A stretch of 64,000 nucleotides of DNA from Erinaceus europaeus (GCF_950295315.1 NC_080177.1:81164500-81228499), one strand, 5' to 3'; shown: positions 10,300-21,220, counted from the stretch's first letter. A program made the numbers and translations. The notes: generated by a model not told the origin, from the sequence alone.

Positions 10300-11330
10300 T
10301 TTGTTTTTTACTTGGGAGAGGCTTTTTTTTTGTTAGTAGTGATTGACAAGGTCATGAGATAAGAGGATACAATTCCACACAATTCTCACCACCAGGGTTC
10401 TGTATCTTATCCCCTCCATTGGAACCTTTCCTATTCTTTTTTTTTTAATATTTATTTTATTTATTTATTCCCTTTTGTTGCCCTTGTTGTTTTATTGTTG
10501 TAGTTATTATTGTTGTTGTCGTTGTTGGATAGGACAGAGAGAAATGGAGAGAGGAGGGGAAGACAGAGAGGAGGAGAGAAAGACAGACACCTGCAGACCT
10601 GCTTCACCGCCTGTGAAGCAACTCCCCTGCAGGTGGGGAGCCGGGGTTCGAACCGGGATCCTTATGCCACTTTCCTATTCTTTATCCCTCTGGGAATATG
10701 GACCAAAGATCTTCATGGGGTCTAGAAGCTGGAAGGTCTGGCTTCTGTAATTGCTTCTCCATAGGACATGGGTGTTGGCAGGTGGATCCATTACCTCCAG
10801 CCTGCTTCTCTCTTTCCCTACTGGGACAGGGCTGTGGGGAGGTTGAGTTTCAGGACACATCGGTGAGGTTGTCTGCTCAGGGAAGTCAGGTTGGCATCAT
10901 GGTAGTATCAACAACTTGGTGGCTAAAAAGTATTAAGAGATAAAGCAGAACAAATTGTTTAATAATCAGAAACCTTAAAGGTAAGAATATAGAAGATGAA
11001 ATTTGGAAGATGCTAGGAAGTCTATTTTAGGTATATTCCAAGGGCCCAGGGCTTTACTAATTTTTGCCTGGGCCTGACAGCTAACATTCAGGTGGGCTAA
11101 AAGTATTGTCTGGGGAAGTGGTGTCAGAGTTGGAACTAGCACTAGAAAGCTGGGCCAAGGCCAAGATCTGACTTAGGGCCCATGTCTAGTCTTATTTAGC
11201 ACAGGGACCTGTGTAACCCCTGTCAGTCTGAGCTCACACTCCATGGTCACAGCTGGGAACATTCTAGGCTGCACTCATTTCAGGACCCATCCACCTTGAG
11301 GAGCAGTGGCAGAGGTTTTTGATTACTAAT
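10300..11330 (-). mobile_element. LINE-1 3' UTR, extended form, antisense, with nested SINE
   Basis: Reverse of the shared L1 3' UTR block: 'GATAAGAGGATACAATTCC', 'CACCACCAGGGTTCTG', 'TATCCCTCTGGGAATATGG', 'GGTCTGGCTTCTGTAATTGC'. It continues leftward in L1 sense through about 370 bp (10,960-11,330) that also occur at 46.66-47.13 and 59.7-60.12 kb. A family A SINE interrupts it at 10440-10669. Confidence 0.8.
10440..10669 (-). mobile_element. tRNA-derived SINE, family A, 5'-truncated, inside an L1 3' UTR
   Basis: Minus-strand SINE with tail side at 10440 (T-rich, ATAAATAAAATAAATATT in reverse) and a head that stops after the B box ('GGTTCGAACCC' context). A perfect 14-bp target duplication, CTTTCCTATTCTTT, is present at 10426-10439 and 10670-10683, and joining the flanks restores the L1 text. 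Loss of the A box through 5' truncation means the copy cannot be transcribed from its own promoter. Confidence 0.95.
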
Positions 11331-11598
11331 TAAATTTTGTTTTTAGTGATGCATCTATTCAGACTTTCAAATCCTCCCATTCAGCCTGGTAATATTACAT
11401 CTTTGTAAGAATTTTTCTATTTCTTCTGGTTGTCCAGTTTGTTACATGAAAGCTCAAAATTCACTTATGACCCTGAGTACTCTTAATTATCACCTGTAAT
11501 TCTCACTGTTATGAGTGTATTTCTTTATCTGTCTCCTCTATCACTTGAGAATGAAAATGTCCAGTAGCAGTAGAATCACATATTTTTGAGACTTTGTC

Positions 11599-11660
<62 letters not shown>

Positions 11661-12287
11661 TTCCTGTGTTCTAGAGACAGAGGAGGGAGGCGGGCAGGCT
11701 ATATAACAAGGTAGCACTTTATGTGAGGTACTTTGCAAACCCTTAGTGTCTTCATGTAAGTCTCTGTATTTAGATGAATACATGTTCTGTTAGTCTCATG
11801 AATTTGAACTTCCCTAATTTTAGTGATGTTTTCAGCTTTTTTTTTTTTAATTAGCTCTTAGTTTTCTTGTTCTCTTTCTGGGATAGTTACTATGTTTTTG
11901 TTGCATTTCCAAAATAAGTTTGATAATTCTTACTGTGTGTATTCCTTTTTGTAATTCTTCTCTCTCCTTCCTGAATCAGTTGTTTGTTTGCTGCGATCTT
12001 TCATCTTCCTGATTTGTTCCTCTGCTTGCTCGATTCTACTGTTGTTGTTTGTAATGATCTTTTTTATTGAGTTCTTCACATCCTGAATCTCTGTTGTTTT
12101 TATATGTGAAGCTCAAATTTGTATCTTTAGTTTGTTCATTTTATTTTTGAGCTCATTAGTTTGATTTTGGTGTTTTGTTGTATCTCTCTTTTTAAATAAG
12201 ATTATTAGGGTTATAATACTTCTCTTTGATTACCTTAGTTTTTCTTTCTTTAAGTTTATTCATTGAAATCTTTCTATTTTAACTTCC
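11331..12287. other. Unassigned DNA, possibly old antisense retroelement
   Basis: The sequence is T-rich on the plus strand with repeated 'TTGTTTGTTTGCTG'-like phrases around 11,850-12,280, which suggests antisense retroelement coding sequence, but I cannot name it. A CA array sits at 11601-11657. Confidence 0.35.
11601..11657 (+). repeat. (CA)n microsatellite
   Basis: About 28 uninterrupted CA dinucleotides; long and pure enough to be expected to vary in length between individuals. Confidence 0.97.
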
Positions 12288-12825
12288 GCTTGTTTTAATT
12301 GGGAGGGTAATGGTTTGCAGTACAGTTATAGACACTTGGCTACAGTTTCTCATCTGTTCATAGTAGGTGTTTGCAAAACCTTTTCGCCACTAGCCTAGGC
12401 TGTTTTTCACCATCTTGCACAAGGACCTCCAAACCCACCCCAGCCTCGTTCTGTAACCCTCCCCAGGGGCCTTTACATTGGTGCAATACACCAAATCCAC
12501 TCAAAGATTTACTTAGCATTTCCCACTCTGTTCTTGTATTTTCTGTTCTGCCCTTGAGTGAGGTCATTCCATATGTATTCTCTTCCTCCTTATCTCGCTG
12601 AATATGATCCCTTTAAGCTTCCCCCAAGATGAAGTCAAGGAGATGCTTTCAATGTTCTCAATAACTGAGTAGTATTCCGTCGTATACGTTGAATACATCC
12701 TTCCTAGTCCCTCGTCTCTTGTTTGACATTTAGCTTCTTTCAGACTTTGGGCTATTACGATTTGTGCTGCCGTGAAGAGGTATCTTTGGATAGGTGTATC
12801 TGTTTCCTTAGGATATATATCTTCA

Positions 12826-13289
12826 TGCCGGGATAGCCTGAGGGTACTTCTTCCTGAGCTAGTGCTCTCTGGCTTGGAGAGAACTCAACTGGAGCCGATC
12901 TAGGCTGCTGCGTGGGAGAGGGATCAGGAACTCGTGCAGCACTAACTTCCGCAGGAGATACACTCTGGAACTCTCGGAGCCGGAAAGCAATTTCCAAGTG
13001 TCTTTAATCAGAAGAGCAGCTGTTTTTATACTCTCCAAGTAGGGTGGAAACAGGATGTGATATAGAGAGGGTGGAGAGAAAAGTGACTGGTGAAAATCAG
13101 AGTGTGACAAGGAGGGGGCGGAACAGGCGAGAATCCTATCACTGAACCACCAATGCCCTGGAGGGAGTGCTTTATGTACATGTAAAAGTGATTTATGTAA
13201 ATAGACCAAAGCTTTGAATGGGATCAGTAAATCCCTATATAGGCATATGGTTAAGCAGAAGCCAGGGGGAGATGGCATACTACCCAACA
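12826..13289 (-). mobile_element. Solo LTR of an endogenous retrovirus (class II-like), antisense
   Basis: The 464-bp element runs TG...CA on both strands (minus strand starts TGTTGGGTAG and ends ATCCCGGCA). A perfect 6-bp target duplication, TCTTCA, lies at 12820-12825 and 13290-13295 in the host L1. A 6-bp duplication is typical of class II (ERVK-like) integration. On the minus strand a TATA-like GTATAAAAAC lies mid-element, followed by an ATTAAA polyadenylation-type signal. There is no internal viral sequence, so it is a solo LTR left by recombination. Its closest relative here is the LTR at 62183-62651: they share about 100 bp around 'AAGTAGGGTGGAAACAGGAT' and 'AATGCCCTGGAGGGAG'. Confidence 0.93.
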
Positions 13290-13629
13290 TCTTCAGGAGA
13301 GGAATTTCTGGATCAGAGGGCTGAAGTATTTGTAGCCTTCTGAGAGTTCTCCAGACTGCTTTGCATAGGGGTTAGACCAATTTTCATTCCATCCAGCAGT
13401 GGAGGAGGAATCTTTGTCCCCACAGCCTCTCCAGCATTTGTTGTTGCTATCATTTCTGATGTATGACATTCCCACAGGAGTAAATTGTTACTTCATTGTT
13501 GTCTTTATTTGCATTTCTTTAATAATCGGTGATTTGAAGCATTTTCTCATGTCTGTTGGGCCTTTGGATCTCCTATTTAATGAGTTTTCTGTCCATCTCT
13601 TTTTTCCAGTTCTGAATGGGGTCATTTAG

Positions 13630-13940
13630 GTTTTTGTTTTTGCCTCCAGAGTTATCACTGGGGTTCTGTGCCTGCACTAAGAATCCACTGCTCCTGGAGG
13701 CTATTTTTCCCATTTTGTTGCCTTAGTTGTAGTTGTTATTGTTCTCATAGCTGTTATTGTTGGATAGGACAGAGCAAAATCGGGAGAAGAGGGAAAGACA
13801 GAGAGGGGAAGAGAAAGACAGACACCTGCAGACCCGCTTCACTGCTTGCGAAGCGACCCCCTTGCAGCTGGGCAGCTGGGGGCTCGAATCGGGATCCTTA
13901 CGCTGCCCCCTTGTGCTTTGTGCCATTTGCCCAGCCCCCT
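13630..13940 (-). mobile_element. tRNA-derived SINE, family A, full length
   Basis: Full minus-strand copy with the terminal module (reverse of GGCTCCAGGAGCAGTGG.. and 'ATAACTCTGGAGGCAAAAA'), the body, the core and the head. Target duplication CATTTAG is at 13623-13629 and 13941-13947. It is inserted in the antisense L1, whose reading continues on both sides. Confidence 0.94.
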
Positions 13941-14180
13941 CATTTAGATTTTTATTGCTGAGTCTGGAGAACTCTTGATATATTTTGGTTATTACTATTT
14001 TATCTCATGTATGGTATGTAAAGGTCTTCCTCTCTGCAAGGTGTCTCTTTGTTTGGGTAATAGTTCCTTTTTCCATGCAGATGCTTTTCAGTTTGATGTA
14101 TTTTTAATAACAATTTTATAATCTCTGACAAAGAGTTATAATCTTTGTTTTTGAGTTTATGTTCAGGAAGACGGTTCCCC

Positions 14181-14565
14181 TCCTTTTGTGATGTCGTATC
14201 TCACTGACGTCTCCAAAGTGCCCTGTGCTAGGTCGCTTTTTTTTTCTCCCACTGCGCCGCTTTAAATTGCACTCTGCTCATCTGTTTGTAGCTACGTAGG
14301 CAGCCGCACTGCTTTTCTTCCCCAGCACATGCTCTTTGTCTCTGTCATTTATCCATCTACCATCTCAGCACATTTCTAAAGGAACTTGTGTCTTATTTGC
14401 TTCCTCAGCCTGCTGGAGTAGGGTATGGTGGACTCCAGCTGCTGTAGAGAGTGTGCTGGGGGATCACCATTTTGTTACCTACTGTAGCCGCTCTGATATC
14501 CCTCGTCTATGGTGAGACAGATGTGAAATTTGACCAGTGACCACAAAGTAACAGGTAACGGTGTA
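14181..14565. other. Unassigned GC-richer block
   Basis: Contains several CpGs and 'GGATCACCATTTTGTTACC', reminiscent of retroelement 5' UTR text, but nothing decisive. No coding content. Confidence 0.3.
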
Positions 14566-14900
14566 CCTTTTCTTTTTATTCTATTTTATTTTGTTTATGA
14601 AAAGGAAACATTGACAAAACCATAGGATAAGAGGGGTACAACCTCACACAGTTCCCACCACCAGATCTCCATAACCCATCCCCTCCCCTGACAGCTTTCC
14701 TATTATTTATCCCTCTGGGAGCATGGACCCAGGGTCACTGTGGGATGCAGAAGGTGGAAGGTCTGGCTTCTGTAATGGCTTCCCCACTGAACATGGGTGT
14801 TGACAGGTGGATCCATACTCCCAGCCTGTCTCTGTCTTTCCCTAGTGGGGCGGGGATCTGGGAATTCAGAGTTCCAGGACATTTCTAAGGGGCAGAGTAG
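14566..14900 (-). mobile_element. LINE-1 3' UTR end, antisense
   Basis: Reverse of the 7.3-7.9 kb type: 'TGACAAAACCATAGGATAAG', 'CCCACCACCAGATCTCCATA', 'GGATGCAGAAGGTGGAAGGT' and 'TTCCCTAGTGGGGCGGGG'. The 3' end is T-rich at 14,566-14,600. Confidence 0.88.
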
Positions 14901-15300
14901 GGAGAGTGTGGTCTAGATGCTTTCTCTATTGTCTTTCTTGCTGAGTCCAGGTCTTTGCAGCTCTTTACGACTCCTGTGTGAACCTCTTCTGGACTAGGTG
15001 CATGTCCCTTTACATGCTTTTAGCATCTCCTGCTTAAGACCTCTGGATAGACTGGTTGTTGCCTGTGTTCCCAGGCTACCGTTTCCAGGCATTTCCCTCT
15101 GTTCACTGTCTGTCCACTGACACATAAATATACTTTCTTTGCCACTAGTGCAATCTGTGTTGGTATAAGATGTCCACTGGCTACTTCAGTTTTACCAAGA
15201 GCCATTGAATTATTATATGGGTGTTGTTTTCCTGGTCAGTTAATCATTCTCCTTGGGTGTGAAGTACAGAGTTTTGCTGTCACCATCTTGGGGACATTAT
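14901..15300. other. Unassigned sequence, possibly more retroelement
   Basis: Follows the antisense L1 3' end directly and ends near 'GTCACCATCTTGGGGACATT', a phrase common in mammalian L1 5' UTRs. The junction with the L1 3' UTR cannot be defined by eye. Confidence 0.3.
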
Positions 15301-15829
15301 TTTCCTTTCATAGATTCATGGTTGCAATAACAGATTCATTCAGCAAACATTTCATGTTAAATGCTACCAAAGTCTTTGAATCTTCTGTAAGCATTTTTAT
15401 CTACTTGGGAATAAAATTAAAATTCTCTGGCTTTTAAAATTAAATGTAATGCTTTTTTGTTGTTGTTGTTTTTACAAAGACTACAGAAAAATAATCCTTT
15501 CAAAAATATAATCTTGGCTCTTATTTTTTTGGAGTGGAAAAATAAATGTTGAAACCAAGGATAAGAAGATAACTCTCTTTGTGAACATCTTTTATTAATA
15601 AGGTAAGTTCATTTTCTATATGAAAAATAAAAAAAACATGCTTCCCAAATTCCCATACTAATATGCACTACAAATGTATACTGATTTAATATTTCTAGCA
15701 CAGGGAAATACAAATTAAATATGTCCTTTTCCACAAAAAACTAAATGTCAAAAGCTAATTAGCAAACAAAGGTATAGTAATCTAAGTTATTAGTTAAAAG
15801 TTTACATTTTCTTCATTCTTTTTTTTTTT
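15301..15829. other. Unassigned AT-rich DNA
   Basis: No recognisable repeat or coding content. Confidence 0.5.
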
Positions 15830-16430
15830 TAAAAGCTTTCTTTTAAAAAATGTATTTGTTGGGGGCCGGGCAGTAGTGCAGCGGGTTAAGCTCATGTGGC
15901 GCAAAGTGCAAGGACCAGACCAGCATTAAGGATCCTGGTTTGAGCACCTGGCTCCCCACCTGCAGGGGATTCGCTTCACAGATAGTGAAGCAGGTCTGCA
16001 GGTGTCTATCTTTCTTTCCCACTCTCTGTCTTCCCCTCCTCTCTCAATTTCTCTCTGTCCTAGCCAACAACAATGACATCTATAAAACAACAACAATAAT
16101 AATCACAACAAGGGCAAAAAAAAAAAGGGGGGGGTGGAAGTCCTCCAGGAGCAGTGGATTCATGGTGCAGGCACTGAACCCCAGCAATAACCCTGGAGGC
16201 AAAAAAAATAAAAAAAGAAAAAATGTATTTGTTGATTTATTATTGGATACAGACAGAGAAAAGTTGAGAAGGGTGGGAATAGAGAGGGAGAGAGACAGAG
16301 AGACACCTGCAGCCCTGCTTCACCACTCGTGAAGCTTTCCCTCTGCAGGTGGAGGCCAGGAGCTTGAACCCGGGTCCTTACGCACTTTAATGTGTGTGCT
16401 TAACCAAGTGTACCACCACCTGGCCTCATT
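15830..16430 (-). mobile_element. tRNA-derived SINE, family B, interrupted by a younger SINE
   Basis: The minus-strand head lies at about 16,380-16,427 ('CAGGTGGTGGTACACTTGG', B box near 16,365). The body runs back to 16,235, and the A-rich tail side continues at 15,830-15,861 beyond the inserted SINE. Removing the insert plus one duplication gives one continuous family B copy. Confidence 0.9.
15862..16217 (+). mobile_element. tRNA-derived SINE, family A, full length, nested in another SINE
   Basis: Complete plus-strand copy from the GGGGCCGGGCAGTAGTGCAG head through 'CACCTGCAGGGGATTCGC' to 'ATAACCCTGGAGGC' and an AAAAAAATAAAAAAAG tail. Perfect 17-bp target duplication at 15845-15861 and 16218-16234. 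The B box region is partly duplicated ('GGACCAGACCAGCATTAAGG'). This copy is younger than family B at this site. Confidence 0.96.
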
Positions 16431-16958
16431 TTTCTTCATTTATTTTTAATTTTTCTGTTTCTTCATTCTTTAGGAGGACATGATAAAAACATTTTTCTCA
16501 TTTATCTTTGTTCTACTCTCTTACCTTCTTCCCTGTTTATCCAGTCCTCCTACACATGTGTGCCCAAAAGGAAATAAACTGAGCAGAAGAAAATTACACA
16601 CACAGAAACATGAAATAAGACAAATTTCAAATCTCAAGTAGGATAGCAAATGAACAGTAAATGTCCCTATGGCCCAAGTAATTTTTGTGTGTGTGTGAAA
16701 ATAAATTTGAACTTTTTAGTGACAATAGTTATACAGAATTACTAACCGTGATTTGTTCTAGTTGCTAAATACATAAAATAAGAAATAGTTGACTTTCCTT
16801 TTAATAAATTAACCTTAAATGGGGGGCTTGTTATTAGAAATTGGAAATCTTACTTAAACTTTGAACATTACATTTTTTTATCTTTAAATTTATAATAATT
16901 GGAAAGCAAGCATAAACACTTGTCATAAACAGTGCAGAACTGTGTTGACCCTATAGTG
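16431..16958. other. Unassigned AT-rich DNA
   Basis: No repeat family or coding frame recognised. Confidence 0.5.
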
Positions 16959-16964
16959 ATATGG

Positions 16965-17417
16965 TGTTCGGAAATTGTGAGGAGCCTCACAAAGCATTAA
17001 GCCAGCTCCCCCTGCTCCACCCTGCATTCCTGATACTATGGCCTATCTGCATAATCATTGTTTTGCCTGGGAGATCCCCACCCATTCCATTCCTTTGATC
17101 TGTCTTTCTGTCCTCTGGACGCTAGCAACAGTTTCTGGGGGGAGGGGGCTACCATTTCCAGCCCTTCCCACCTTTCTCCACCCCTCTCCTAGCCATGTAT
17201 GGTATTGTCAAGGCACGTCCATGTCCTGACCTGGAGGAGGGCAGGGGTGCAGCAGACTGAGAGGCTGCTGCTGTCCATTGCAGTTGGCGCCATGTGGCAT
17301 AACCAGGTATGCTCCTGCCTAACTCTGGAGCATTCACATGAATAAAGATTTGAATTGCCTTGCCACCTCAATCTTGGTTCCTAGGTCATCTCTCTCTCCC
17401 GCGACACTAGCCCGACA
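16965..17417 (+). mobile_element. Solo LTR of an endogenous retrovirus, plus strand, second family
   Basis: The 453-bp element starts TGTTCGGAAATTG and ends AGCCCGACA, giving matched short inverted ends. Flanking hexamers ATATGG (16959-16964) and ATATGA (17418-17423) form a 6-bp target duplication with one mismatch. A canonical AATAAA lies near 17,341, followed by a short R/U5-like segment rich in CT. The 5' part is C-rich and CpG-bearing. No viral coding sequence adjoins it, so it is a solo LTR. It is unrelated by eye to the LTRs at 12.8 and 62.2 kb. Confidence 0.88.
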
Positions 17418-17486
17418 ATATGATTTCAGTCTTCTCAGTCTTCTAATCTAGATGATATCCTCATGTTTATTTTTGACGATTAGTAA

Positions 17487-17784
17487 CCTCTTTTTTTTTT
17501 TTTTTACATTTTTTTTCTTTTTTCCACCTCCAGGGTTATTGCTGGGGTTTGATGCCAGCATTACGAACCCACTATTCCTGGTGGCCATTTTTCCCATTTT
17601 ATTGGACAGGATAGAGAGAAATTGAGAGAGGAGGGGAAGACAGAGAGGGAGAGAGATAGCTCCCTGCAGCCCTGCTTCACCACTCCTGAAGCATCCCTCC
17701 TGCAGGAGGGGAGCCAGGGGCTCAAACCCAGATCCTTGGGTGGGCCCTTGTGCTTAGTACTATGTGCACTTAACCACTTAGCCC
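17487..17784 (-). mobile_element. tRNA-derived SINE, family A
   Basis: Minus-strand copy with terminal module ('CCACCTCCAGGGTTATTGC' in reverse), short linker, body, core and head up to 'GTGCACTTAACCACTTAG'. It abuts an antisense L1 3' end at 17,785. Confidence 0.9.
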
Positions 17785-18095
17785 CCTGTTTATTTTCTTT
17801 ATTGGGGGGATTAATGGTTTACAGTTGACAGTAAAATACAATAGGTGGTACAGGTGTGACATTTCTCAGTTTTCCATGTAGCACTCTAGCCCCCTACCTA
17901 GGTCCCCCTCCACCATCATGTTATGGGATCCAAACCCCCCTCTGCACCAGAGTCCTTTACTTTACTGCAACACACCAATGAGGGTACAAGTCCTGCTTTC
18001 CACGTTCCCTCATGCTCTTATTTTTCAACTTCTATGAGTGGGATCATCCTATATTCATTCTTCTCTTTCTGAATTACCTCATTTTATATGAACAT
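17785..18095 (-). mobile_element. LINE-1 3' end, subfamily with 'TTACAGTTGACAGT' terminus, antisense
   Basis: 'TTTATTGGGGGGATTAATGG', 'ACATTTCTCAGTTTTCCATG', 'GAGTCCTTTACTTTACTGCA' and 'TATGAGTGGGATCATCC' match the reverse L1 3' ends at 12.3, 19.65, 36.8 and 44.3 kb and the plus copy at 51.2-51.7 kb. Confidence 0.85.
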
Positions 18096-18357
18096 TACAT
18101 TTTTATATTATAATTACAGGCAGTATGAAAATTAATATCTGTAAGGGGCTAAGTCCTGTGAATGCAAGAAAGTCACAGAAAAGTCCAGGTCTCTTTGTGT
18201 CATTGTAAAGAATTTAGCATGAACGACTTTTAATATGAAATTTAAAAAAAGTTAAGATTCTCTTTAGGATTCTAAATGACTAGCTGTGTTCAGGCTTATA
18301 CAGGAATTATAAGTTAGATATTCAATAGCTTATAATCATTAAACACTATATTGTATT

Positions 18358-18440
18358 TTAGTATAATTTTTATTTACTTATAAAATGAAAATGTTGACAA
18401 GACCATAGGATAAAAGGGGTACAATTTTGTTTCTATGATT
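18358..18440 (-). mobile_element. Short LINE-1 3' terminus fragment, antisense
   Basis: About 80 bp: 'TTATAAAATGAAAATGTTGA' then CAAGACCATAGGATAAAAGG. This is the extreme 3' end of the L1 type seen at 14.57 kb, a heavily 5'-truncated insertion. Confidence 0.8.
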
Positions 18441-18961
18441 TCTTTCCCCAGTTTGACTTTGAAAACCCATCTTTAAGTCACTCTGAGTAAAATTACACTG
18501 TGCATCTATTTATTAGTCTTTGAGTTCCAAATGAACAATGTGTTTTGGGAGGGGGTGCAATGAAAGGGCAGGACAGGAAGGACAATTAAATCACGTGAAG
18601 ACGGCTTCCCCTTTTTGTATGTAAGCTCTTTATTCCTCAAGGTGAATGTACACAAGAAATCGAATTCTTCTGGTTGGGACTGGGGGCTGGTATGGATGGA
18701 GAAACTAACTAGTTTCAGTTTTTTTTCCCTTTTATTTTGTAAGCATCTGTTAGCCTGGGTATAATTTTAATGTTTGAGGATTTATAATTGAGTTACTGAT
18801 GGTTTTAAGTGAGAGTCAAAACTTCCATCTGTTGCCAGCTGACAAGACATCTGTCTGGTCCATTGTTGGAGGAAAAACTAGCTTTGGTAGCATGATTGAA
18901 ATATGAAGCTTTCTACATTACACGGTGCTTGTGGGATGGTCAAAGGTCAAATCATGGTGAT
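18441..18961. other. Unassigned DNA
   Basis: No repeat family or coding content recognised. Confidence 0.5.
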
Positions 18962-19110
18962 TTTTTTTTTTTCATTAGTGATTTTGTAGTGGTTTAGAAA
19001 TTTATAAATTCACATGTGTACAGTTCTACACTGGACCCACCACCAGAGCTCTGAGTCACTCACCACCCCGACTGATTTCCATAGTTCTCATCAAATTGTA
19101 CACAGTATGA
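18962..19110 (-). mobile_element. LINE-1 3' terminus fragment, antisense
   Basis: T run followed by 'CATTAGTGATTTTGTAGTGG' and 'GGACCCACCACCAGAGCTCT', the reverse of the 'AATCACTAATAATAAAA'-ending L1 3' UTR. Confidence 0.7.
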
Positions 19111-19635
19111 CTAGTGATTTGATCGCATATAATATAGGAATTAAGAACTAATTTATAATATTTACCCAGTGTAAGATGGAATTGTAGAGCATGGGATATT
19201 GATAGTAAGACACCATTTCCTTATTCCAGTTATAGGCTAACAGAGGTCCCCATAATAATTGTGTCTATCTATTTTGTATTCTATCTTTCCAAACAAATTT
19301 TATATACTTCTCTCATATGTGTTCTGTTCCTCTTTCTGTGCTTGATTTACTTGTGATTTTTTTGAACCTGATCTTTAGCTGTTAATACCATAGAAAGAAC
19401 ATTTATAACTGTTTTCCTCAAATTAGCAAAGCATCAAAATTATAAGCCACAAATATTGCAGATGAATCAATAAAGGTGCTTGAAGATTTATGAAATACAA
19501 TTTCGAAAGATATAGCAAATATTATGAAACATGTTCTGCAGAAAATGTTAAAATGTGGAACTAGTTCATAAACATTTCAACTTCAAATGTATGCCTCTTT
19601 TATTTGGGATGGAAAAGTGAGAAAATCTGGAAAGC
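19111..19635. other. Unassigned DNA
   Basis: No repeat family or coding content recognised. Confidence 0.5.
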
Positions 19636-19639
19636 TCCA

Positions 19640-19900
19640 AATAAGTCAGAGTTAGTTCCAAAGGCCCCCTGTCCCCACCTGCCCGGCCTCTTCCCATCTC
19701 CTCTCCAGTGTCTTTTGCTTTGGTGCAATACACCAAAGGCAGTCCAGGGTTTACTTTGTGCTCCCCGCCCCGCCCCGTTCTTATTTCTTAAATTCTGCCT
19801 ATGAGTGAGATCCTCTGGTACTCACCCTTATCTTTTGGCTTATCTCATTTTACATAATTCCTTCAAGCTTCATATATGTTTTCATGCCTCTGTGTATATC
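19640..19900 (-). mobile_element. LINE-1 3' end, antisense
   Basis: 'CTTTTGCTTTGGTGCAATAC', 'ACCAAAGGCAGTCCAGG' and 'ATGAGTGAGATCCTCTGGTA' match the 12.3-kb antisense L1 3' end. Confidence 0.82.
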
Positions 19901-19934
19901 TGAGATGTTATGTTCTTTTAGTTTAGGATATATA

Positions 19935-20197
19935 TATTTGCCAGGATTATTGCTGGGCTCACTGCCTGCATCTCCATTTCCCCAGTTCCTTGTGGTCATT
20001 TTTTCCTTTTTTTTATTTTATTTTCTGTTTTAATTGATGGGACAGAGAGAAATTGAGAGGGGAAGGAGAAATAAGAAAAGGAGAGAGAAAGAGAGACACC
20101 TGCAGACCTGTTTCACTTGCAGGTAGGGAGCTGGCTCTTGAACCCAGGTCCTTAAGCATGGTAACCTATGCACTTAACCATGTGTATCACCCAGCTC
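19935..20197 (-). mobile_element. tRNA-derived SINE, family A
   Basis: Minus-strand copy with terminal module at 19,935-20,000, TTTTATTTTATTTTCTG linker, body and head to 'GCACTTAACCATGTG'. The core is shortened: one of the two 'CTGCAGG' cores is partly deleted. Confidence 0.85.
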
Positions 20198-20876
20198 CCC
20201 TGACTTAGGGATTGTAAATATATTAATAGTTTGTCATAGTATGGTTTTGTTAATTGTTGGTAATATATATTGGAGATACTTGTTGAAAACATTACTTGTC
20301 AACAAGTAGCATGCAAGAATTGTAACAAAAATTCTCTCATCTACAGAACATGGTTATGTTGTGTTAAGTGGTGAGAAAGGAACTGACAGTTACTACACAT
20401 AGTGTTTATCAGGCTTTATGCTCATTAAGTGTGTCATTTTGAAAATTGTATGTGCTTTCTCATAGACATTGAGGTTGTGATATAACCCTGTTAGGGTTGT
20501 AACAGAATTTAATTGTAGCACTGAGCCATAATATTGTGGGTTCACATTTTTCTGTACAGGGGAAGGACTTGTGATGAAAAGGAGTCAAACTAGATGTGTA
20601 GAACATAACTCTCTCCTCTGTCCTAAAGAAATGGGCGAGAATATCCATTGGCTTATCAATGAGGGTCTAAAGTCTGGAAGAGATTGAATAGGTCATCATT
20701 AACATTGCACGGGTTTAGTAACATTGTAGAAATTGTATAATTGGAATTTTATTCCTCAGTTGTAGAAAAACATGCATTCTTTTACTTATGTCTGTAAATC
20801 TGATTATTTACGCTCATTTTAAAGCATTAGTATTTTTTATGAAGAGTATTTTCTGAGCCTTCCAGTTATTTTAAAA
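20198..20876. other. Unassigned DNA
   Basis: No repeat family or coding content recognised. Confidence 0.5.
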
Positions 20877-20886
20877 ACCTATTTGA

Positions 20887-21220
20887 GGGGGTCCAGCAGT
20901 GGCACAGTGGGTTAAGCGTACGTGGCGCAAAGCACAAGGACCGGCTTAAGGATCCCGGTTCGGGCTCCCCACCTGCAGGGGAGTCGCATCACAGATGGTG
21001 AAGCAGGTCTGCAGGTGTCTGTCTTTCTCTCCCCTTCTCTGTCTTCCCCTCCTCTCTCCATTTCTCTCTATCCAACAACGAACAGCATCAACAATGGTAA
21101 TAATAATAACCACAACGAGGCTACAACAACAAGGGCAACAAAAGGGGGAAAAATGGCCTCCAGGAGCGGTGGATTCATGGTGCAGGCACCGAGCCCAGCA
21201 ATAACCCTGGAGGAAAAAAA
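20887..21220 (+). mobile_element. tRNA-derived SINE, family A, full length
   Basis: Full plus copy: a GGGGTCCAGCAGTGGCACAG head, A box near 'GGGTTAAGCGTACG', 'GATCCCGGTTCGGGC', core, body, a run of AATAATAATAACC-type linker, 'CTCCAGGAGCGGTGGATTC' and an 'ATAACCCTGGAGG' plus A tail. Target duplication with one mismatch (AACCTATTTGA ending at about 20886; AACATATTTGA from 21221). Confidence 0.94.

Larger units (their letters stand above)
12288..14180 (-). mobile_element. LINE-1 3' half, antisense, broken by an ERV LTR and a SINE
   Basis: From 12288 the sequence is the reverse of an L1 3' end ('TTGGGAGGGTAATGGTTTGC', 'CTTTACATTGGTGCAATACA', 'TGAGTGAGGTCATTCC'). It then enters antisense ORF2 C-terminal sequence at 12,660-12,825, resumes after the LTR at 13,290 with 'CCACAGCCTCTCCAGCATTT' and 'TATTTGCATTTCTTTAATAA', and continues after the SINE at 13,948-14,120. 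When the two insertions are ignored the text is collinear with mammalian L1 3' ORF2. It has no open frame and is long dead. Confidence 0.88.

Noticed and set aside
12826..13289. Intact provirus at the LTR sites
   Set aside because: No gag, pol or env-like frame, primer-binding site or second LTR adjoins any of the LTRs; they are solo.
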